A stretch of DNA of 64,000 nt from Rotaria sp. Silwood1 (Eukaryota; Rotifera; Eurotatoria; Philodinida; Philodinidae), in assembly GCA_905250075.1 (NCBI GenBank), contig CAJNOP010000838.1, positions 1 to 64,000 of the forward strand, given 5' to 3'. Position numbers and translations under genes: made by a program. Below the pieces are notes generated by a model that was not told the origin of the DNA, did not search any database, and saw only the letters and a list, made by a program, of their open reading frames with translations. Below are positions 58,224-64,000 of the stretch, in pieces (position 1 is the stretch's first letter; each line of letters begins with the position of its first letter).

Positions 58224-61213
58224 TTATTGTTGTCGATTAAGTCTTTGTTTATACATATATGCAAGAGATTTACATGTTGCATATATAATATCTCGTCTTG
58301 ATGTTCCACTCATCATTTCATGCCAATCTTCTGGATTAACTAATGGTAATTGAGAATGAAGAATTTCTCCAATTGTTACCATATAACCACTCCATTTTAA
58401 TGGATAATCAGCTGGTGTACGATCACGTGCTTGATAAACATATTCAATAGGTACGGGTATAGCTTGAGTAAATAGATGTAATTCAATAGAATTTAATGGA
58501 TCAGATAAAAGTACATAACCAAGATCAAAATACATATCTGGAACAAGTTCAGCAATAAAATTTTCAATTGAAACAACACATTGATCAGATCGAACAACAT
58601 TTTGACGACGAAGATTTTCAATACGTTGTTGAGCGCCTAAAAAAATACATATGATTATTTTCTCCATAGAAAAAAAAAATCTTTATAAACAAAAACCTTT
58701 AAAACCGGCTTCAAAACCGACTGGTTGAGGAGCGACATTTGATTGAACACCCTATGCAATTTAATATAATAAACATACAAAAAAGAATTCAATGAAACTT
58801 ACAATGCCTTGAGTTGTTACTCGACCAAATACATGTGTAAATGCATCACGTACAGGTGTGAGTTTAACATCTTTAGCTGATGTAACTACTATATTAATTT
58901 CATGTCCTGGTTCTAAAAAAATAAAAAGTTAATATTTACAAAAAATTAAAAATATACCAATACATACGAATATACTGTTTCATTTGAGGATCAACTGTTG
59001 TTATAACTGTCTCAATACCAGTCTAATATAATAGAAAAAGAAAATATAAAAAAAAAAATGTTTTAGCAGAGATTCAGAAGTTACTGATAAAACAAAAAAT
59101 TTTCTGTTCTAGTAAAACAAAGGAAAAAAAGCTAGATTCTCTTTTTCTCTTGCAGATTCGAAGAAAGCAAAAGAGAAATCGATTTACTTAATACATAAAA
59201 CGATCATATAAAAAAAAAGCTAATCTTTTTATAATCATGAATTAATGAAAGTAACTTTCATTTCATAATACTAATGGATTTTATAGAGAGTCATAAGCCG
59301 ATCGACTTACACCACTAATTGTAAAGTTTAATAAAAGAAGCTGTTTTGATACTTTCCTATCAAGAAATAAATCATAGAATCTATGTATCAAGTCTGTGAA
59401 GAGGTTTAAGATTAGTAGATCTAATCTATTTTTGCTGACGTAAGAACTAGAAAAAAAACGAATGTGTGATTCGAATAGAGGTCAACTATTTTCAACAACA
59501 ATATGAGGAAATAAAAATTCTCATCAAATAGTTAAATATAAGCTCTTTAGAAAACTAAACCAAATCAATATTTGAATTTTTTCTAGTACTTAAATCAGCG
59601 AAACCTTATTGAATAGTTTTAGTGTTTTCTATACCTAATATTGACTGCTAACTTATAATTAAAAACTTTGATAACATTGCAAAAAAAAAAGAACATTTTC
59701 TAGTATTGAAATAACTATTCTTTAATCGATTCGAGTCGACATCTAATAAGTTGCAGGCGAAAAACAAGATAGTTTAAATTTTTCATAATAATAATGATAG
59801 AATTCACTTTGTACTCGTATAATCTCAATGAATGAAAACATGAATTCATCGAGATAAAAACAAATGATTACCTTTGCTTTTTCGACAACAGTAGCCAATA
59901 CTTTATTATTACTAAACCAACCCCAAATACCACTAGGATTTGTTGATGATGGATCATTTTGTTGTGGATCATATGTTGTTGCTGGTGTTGGATAATTCGT
60001 CCATGGTGTTGGATTAGGTTCACCTATAAAAAAATATTGAATCAAAAAACAAAACTTATATTTTTTATAAATCTCAAACCTGGTGGTTGATACGATGGAT
60101 TGTAAATATTTGTATCAGTTCTTAACAAAAAAAAAATATATATATATATATTTTATTATGATTAAAGAGTTTAATGTGTACCCTGGAAAAGCATTTGGTG
60201 TTGTTGTACTAGCAACAGTCGGTGGTGGAACAAAAATATGGCTAGTTGTCGGTGGTATAGGTTGTTGTTGAAAACCAACTGGCGGAGGTAATTGCTGTGG
60301 TTGAAGTGGAGCTTGTGATGTTGGCATACTTGGATAAATACGTTCTGTTAATGAAGCACGAGCAGAATAAGGATTTACTTGTGTTGCTAAAAATATTTTA
60401 AAAAAACAAAAAAATATTTTTTTTTAATTTAATGAAATCCAAATTCATTTACATAGGCCAGTTTGATGAGGAGGTGGAGGCAATGCAGTATTTGGATCTT
60501 TCATTATTGTAGTAGGAGTTGAAAAAGCAGGAAGAGGAGGAACAAATTGTGAATTATGTTGTGTCTTTGGAATATCTTGTGTTGAAGGTGGTGGCATCAT
60601 CATAGGTGGTTGAATATTATTTGTTGTTTCTATACCTTGTGTTGTTGTTGGCATTGGAAATGGAACAGATTGTGTTGATTGATTTCCGATTGTTAATTTT
60701 GGTTGAATTAATGATGATGATAATTGTTGAGTATTAGCAGGATTTAATGGTGTGAATGCTGATGGTGGTGATTGAAATGCACTTGGAATTGAGGGTGGAC
60801 GAATTGAAGGTTGAATTAATGGTGATGGTAAATGTGATGCTGATGATGGTGGTTGAAGAAGTGGATTTAATGCTGGAATATTATTTGTTCTTTGTTGAAA
60901 TAATAATGGTGAACCACTTGATGGACTTTTATTTGCATTATTCGGTGCTGGAAACAGTGGTTTAAATGGTGTATTAGCAGAACTTGTAAATGAAGCTTTA
61001 AAAATACAAATATATTAAAGAATAACAAATAAAAAATATCTATCAAAGATCATTGAATATACCTTTAGTTACATCAGTGTTAGCTGCATCTTGTAATTCA
61101 GATGTAACATGTTGTTCGGCTAGCATTCTCGGTGGTACTCGAGATAGATCATGACCTCTAATAATATCATCAGCTAAATCATCATTTGAATCCGAAAGAG
61201 CAATATTCTCCAT
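58224..61213 (-). CDS. PRRC1: Protein PRRC1 (proline-rich and coiled-coil-containing 1)
   Basis: Nine exons run 61213-61063, 60995-60453, 60386-60182, 60120-60080, 60023-59872, 59022-58968, 58912-58803, 58751-58697 and 58636-58224, giving 574 residues. PRRC1 is a Golgi/cytoplasmic protein linked to COPII coat dynamics and protein kinase A regulation. Residues 1-50 are acidic. Residues 51-370 are a long disordered Pro/Gln/Ser/Thr region. The conserved C-terminal domain starts at GIWGWFSNNK and contains ITTVDPQMKQYI, EINIVVTSAKDVKL, VAPQPVGFEAGFKGAQQRIE, VSIENFIAELVPDMYFDLG, TQAIPVPIEYV, YPLKWSGYMVTIGEIL, MSGTSRRDIIYATCKSLA and MYKQRL. Its fold resembles the non-canonical purine phosphatase (DUF84/ITPase-like) group. 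One intron (59023-59871) is 849 bp, while the others are 42-65 bp. The N-terminal disordered part is longer than in vertebrates. Confidence 0.96.
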
Positions 61214-62859
61214 TTCTTTGTAATGAATAAATCAGTCTAGTATCCACGTCAGCGAGTTTCTTTTTTTTTCTTTTGATTGTCTATGTAATAATTCAAATAA
61301 ATACTCTTCGAGATGTATGAATGGTAATATTTTGACAAATTAGAGTTTTGAACTTTCAATAACAGATGGCGTTGTTGTTCGTCGCTATAATGAAACCATA
61401 GTTGGCTAAATTTGATATTCAAGGAGGATGATAATTTAATATTTCTCAGAGAAAATGTTTAATGTAATTTTAAAAATCTCTTGTTTGGTTTCGCCTGTAG
61501 CTCTACGTAAACTGCAATTTACTGGCATAATCAAGAGAAGTGCCACGATTGATAAATAGCTGTTGAGTTGAGATTATGTGTATTATGCAGAATCCAACGA
61601 GCTATGAAGACTTGAAAAGATTTCGTGACTTTAGCATAGTGCTACAGAAGTATGGCTCTTTTATGGTATTTTTTTAAATGAATCCTGTGGTCCACAAAAA
61701 CTCTTGACAAGAGTAATTTATTTGTTAAAGTTTCAGATCTTTCTATTTGCTCCTATTTATAAAATAAGAATATTAAATCTACCGGTTTATATGAGTAACG
61801 TAACAGATGGATATTGTCATAGGAGTATGTCAGGAAGGAAACAGCGACAAGATTTGAAGCATTTACAAAAATCTATTCTTGTTAAGACCTATCTCTATGC
61901 AAAGTTTCAAGGGGCAGTTCGAAAATCAGTTTTTCTGAATCACAGCATTCGTGTAAAAAATATCGTACTAGTGCAATATGTCCAGAGCAATAAAGTAAGC
62001 AGACGAATTTTTTAAGAGTACTCATAGGTCATTTATATGTGAGTGTGGTGAGGTGAACAGAATCTGTTTTGTTTCTAAATCCTTATATCCCATTTCGTGC
62101 ACATGTTTCGTATACACACAGACAATATACTTTGTCTCTACCAGAAATACGCAGGACTCAACTTTTTGTTGACTACTCTAACTTCTTTTGAGACAGTTTT
62201 GATTAAGGTCACAGTGAATCTGGTATGTTTCTAGTCCCGCACATGCATACTAAGGTACAACAATTTTAGGAAAAAATTAGACGATTAGCAACTAGAAAAA
62301 TAAATAAATTCATGTTTTTAAAAGGTAAAAGATGGTTAAAACATCCTGTAATGAATATTCCTGATATTTTGTCCCTAATAGGAATCAAATCAGAAAATAA
62401 AACTTGTCCATTATTCATTTCAAATAAACATAAATTATTAACGGATTTATCACAATCATATTCACAAACAAGAAAAAAGTTAATTGTCTAAAACTAATGA
62501 AGGAAAATGTAGTGAGCAAATGCAATCAGAAGAAGATATATTGTTGTGTTCATAATGATGAACCTGTTGATTTTTTAAAAATATTTACAAGTTTTATTGG
62601 TATTTATGTCGTCTTATTTATCATGATGTATGCCTTTTCGTATTACAAGATATTAGCAAGAAAGTAATAAATTGATTTTTGATGTACGAAAAAGTTCATT
62701 TTGAAAAGTCATAGAGTCAAAAATATCATATAGTCTCAATTCCCAAACGATTTATTGAAAGACTTTCCTTATAAGATGAGTTGAGCATCTACACCAGAAC
62801 TCGGTAACATGAGCCTCAATACTATCGAAATTCTGGCCATACATCCTTACTGTAATATA
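61214..62859. other. Intergenic, 5' flank of PRRC1, with a possible small ORF
   Basis: At 62312-62491 (plus) a 59-codon frame starts MFLKGKRWLKHPVMNIPDIL and ends RKKLIV. Its composition is coding-like but no family is recognised. A 103-codon frame at 61704-62015 has no motif. The rest is AT-rich. Confidence 0.4.
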
Positions 62860-63411
62860 CAGGTAGTCCAAAAAGTATCCGGACACCTCCATGGTTTTTC
62901 GTATTTCTTGGCTTGCGAAGCAGAAACAAGAGATACACTTTTTTCTTTTTTCGCCAGTATATAGTCCTTGTCTTGCGCAACTTTTGACAGGCTTTCTAAC
63001 GGTATATTTGGAAATTAATTTTGATAAAAAATTCATTGTGATCTTTTACTCGCACTTTCGTATTAAGCATGTTGAAGAATCTGATTTCTTTTGAAATAGT
63101 TCATATTGTGAAAATTAACTTTCTTCATTGAAATATTATGCCAACAGATAGAGCTCGCTTTGCTTGTTCTAGCGGTGTGCAAATAATATAATTGTAATGT
63201 TCGAAAAGCGAGCACCTAACATATTGGAAAATCGAACATTTCAATGAGAAACGTTCTCGTAATTCGAGATAATAATCAAAATTGTTTATTTTTATAGAGA
63301 ATATAGTATGAAGTGAGGACTATCTACTGACGAAAAAAGAAAAATAATATCTCTTGTTTCCACTTCGAAAATCAAGATATATAGGTGTCCGGATACATTT
63401 TAGACTATCTG
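62860..63411. mobile_element. Tc1/mariner-like MITE, 552 bp
   Basis: The left end CAGGTAGTCCAAAAAGTATC and right end ATTTTAGACTATCTG belong to inverted repeats that share GTATCCGGACACCT. The insertion is flanked by TA on both sides. The inverted repeats continue inward, with GAAACAAGAGATA in both arms, for about 75-90 bp. No transposase is present, so the element is non-autonomous. The termini are unlike those of the element at 5212-5775, so this is a separate family. Confidence 0.85.
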
Positions 63412-63626
63412 TATATCTTTTCTGTAGAGACTAGGAAATTTTCATTCGATGTAAACTCAGTATATTTTTAATTTGACTAATAATAAGTCTAACTATAATT
63501 CTTAGAAATCTTATTGAATATTTTGAAAATAAAAAATATTATCATCTAGTTGTTAGTAGATCACTCATTTATTTGAATAAATAAATATTAAATTTAGTTC
63601 AATTATTCTTTTATGATAAACATAAT

Positions 63627-64000
63627 TTAGAATGGTACTTCATCTTTATCTCTATTTGATAATTGTTGATTATGATTTCCATCATCATTTAATGTAAGAA
63701 CTTGTATATCACGTTTACTATCAACTTTTGTTGGTTGTGGTACAAATGTTTTTGTTTTCTTTTCTTCATCAATTGGTTCAAGATTTGTTTGAAATACTCG
63801 AGTTGATTTACTTTGAAAATCATTTGTTGTTGTTGTCGATTGTACTTGTGGAGCTGTTCGTGGACGAGAATTAGATTTTGTTGTATTTTCATTAATTAAC
63901 GATACAGATTGATTTGATGGAGTATTTGGAAATCTAAACGTTAACAATTTAAGAAAATATTTTTTTTTAATGTGTTTTATTAACTTATTCGAAATTGATG
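63627..64000 (-). CDS. 3' end of an unrecognised gene, truncated by the window edge
   Basis: The last exon, 63933-63627, encodes 102 residues in phase with an upstream exon that ends at 63985 and runs off the window. The intervening intron is 52 bp (donor GTTAAT, acceptor TTTAG) and splits a Lys codon (AA|A). The visible protein is polar and disordered (RPRTAPQVQSTTTTNDFQSK, PQPTKVDSKRDIQVLTLNDD), ending RDKDEVPF. No domain is visible in this part, so the family cannot be named. The codon use and clean splice signals support a real gene. Confidence 0.6.
   Translation of the reverse strand, partial: SISNKLIKHIKKKYFLKLLTFRFPNTPSNQSVSLINENTTKSNSRPRTAPQVQSTTTTNDFQSKSTRVFQTNLEPIDEEKKTKTFVPQPTKVDSKRDIQVLTLNDDGNHNQQLSNRDKDEVPF

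Noticed and set aside
61704-62015. 103-codon plus-strand frame upstream of PRRC1
   Set aside because: No motif or splice context. Composition is like its flanks and unlike the real genes here.
1-64000. CRISPR arrays, rRNA, prokaryotic operon features and the rotifer spliced leader
   Set aside because: None was found. Repeats are not regularly spaced short units, genes have introns, and no spliced-leader sequence was seen.

Overview
The window is eukaryotic, strongly AT-rich and gene-sparse. It carries intron-containing animal genes whose introns are mostly 45-80 bp, with a few of 0.35-1.2 kb. Recognisable orthologues include MGAT2, ADI1 (acireductone dioxygenase), ETHE1, EIF2B1, a WASP/N-WASP protein, PRRC1 and a conserved F-box/LRR protein. 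One gene encodes a membrane-anchored six-repeat NHL propeller of the type greatly expanded in bdelloid rotifers. Together with the short introns and the small Tc1/mariner-like palindromic elements, this suggests a bdelloid rotifer. The wide intergenic space would fit a larger-genome genus such as Rotaria. The organism call is inference. Exon structures below were assembled by hand from splice signals, phase and family conservation.

Layout. 1-5.2 kb: no gene seen. 5.2-5.8 kb: a palindromic TA-flanked element. 5.8-10.1 kb and 12.9-17.2 kb: two diverged copies of one segment. Each holds a six-exon minus-strand gene for a Gly-rich protein with an EF-hand at each end and a Pro/Val-rich core. The copies share promoter, TATA box and a paired upstream motif. 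Between them lies a roughly 1.4 kb foldback structure. 17.9-20.7 kb: F-box/LRR gene (minus). 21.5 kb: a small TATA-led ORF. 24.8-28.2 kb: MGAT2 (plus). 31.7-32.4 kb: ADI1 (plus), disrupted by one extra T in a T-run. 33.3-34.4 kb: ETHE1 (minus). 34.7-35.2 kb: a GC-rich divergent promoter region. 35.2-37.0 kb: an unrecognised acidic nuclear-type protein. 37.4-38.4 kb: EIF2B1 (minus). 39.2-40.3 kb: an unrecognised 350-residue protein. 41.6-43.7 kb: WASP family gene (minus, 11 exons). 46.8-48.9 kb: NHL protein. 48.9-58.2 kb: long gene-free stretch with a tandem repeat and a TIR element. 58.2-61.2 kb: PRRC1 (minus). 62.9-63.4 kb: a Tc1/mariner-type MITE. 63.6-64.0 kb: the 3' end of another minus-strand gene.

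Most genes are unrelated housekeeping functions: N-glycan maturation, methionine salvage, mitochondrial sulfide oxidation, eIF2 recycling and actin nucleation. ADI1 and ETHE1 are adjacent and convergent and both touch sulfur metabolism, but nothing in the sequence shows co-regulation. The most unusual signals are five. First, the WASP gene has a beta-thymosin-like actin-binding segment where a WH2 is expected. Second, the duplicated EF-hand genes share a strictly spaced paired motif. Third, one EF-hand copy has a stop ahead of a still codon-colinear tail. Fourth, the ADI1 start codon forms a whole coding exon. Fifth, there are several palindromic elements. No clearly new multi-gene system was found.
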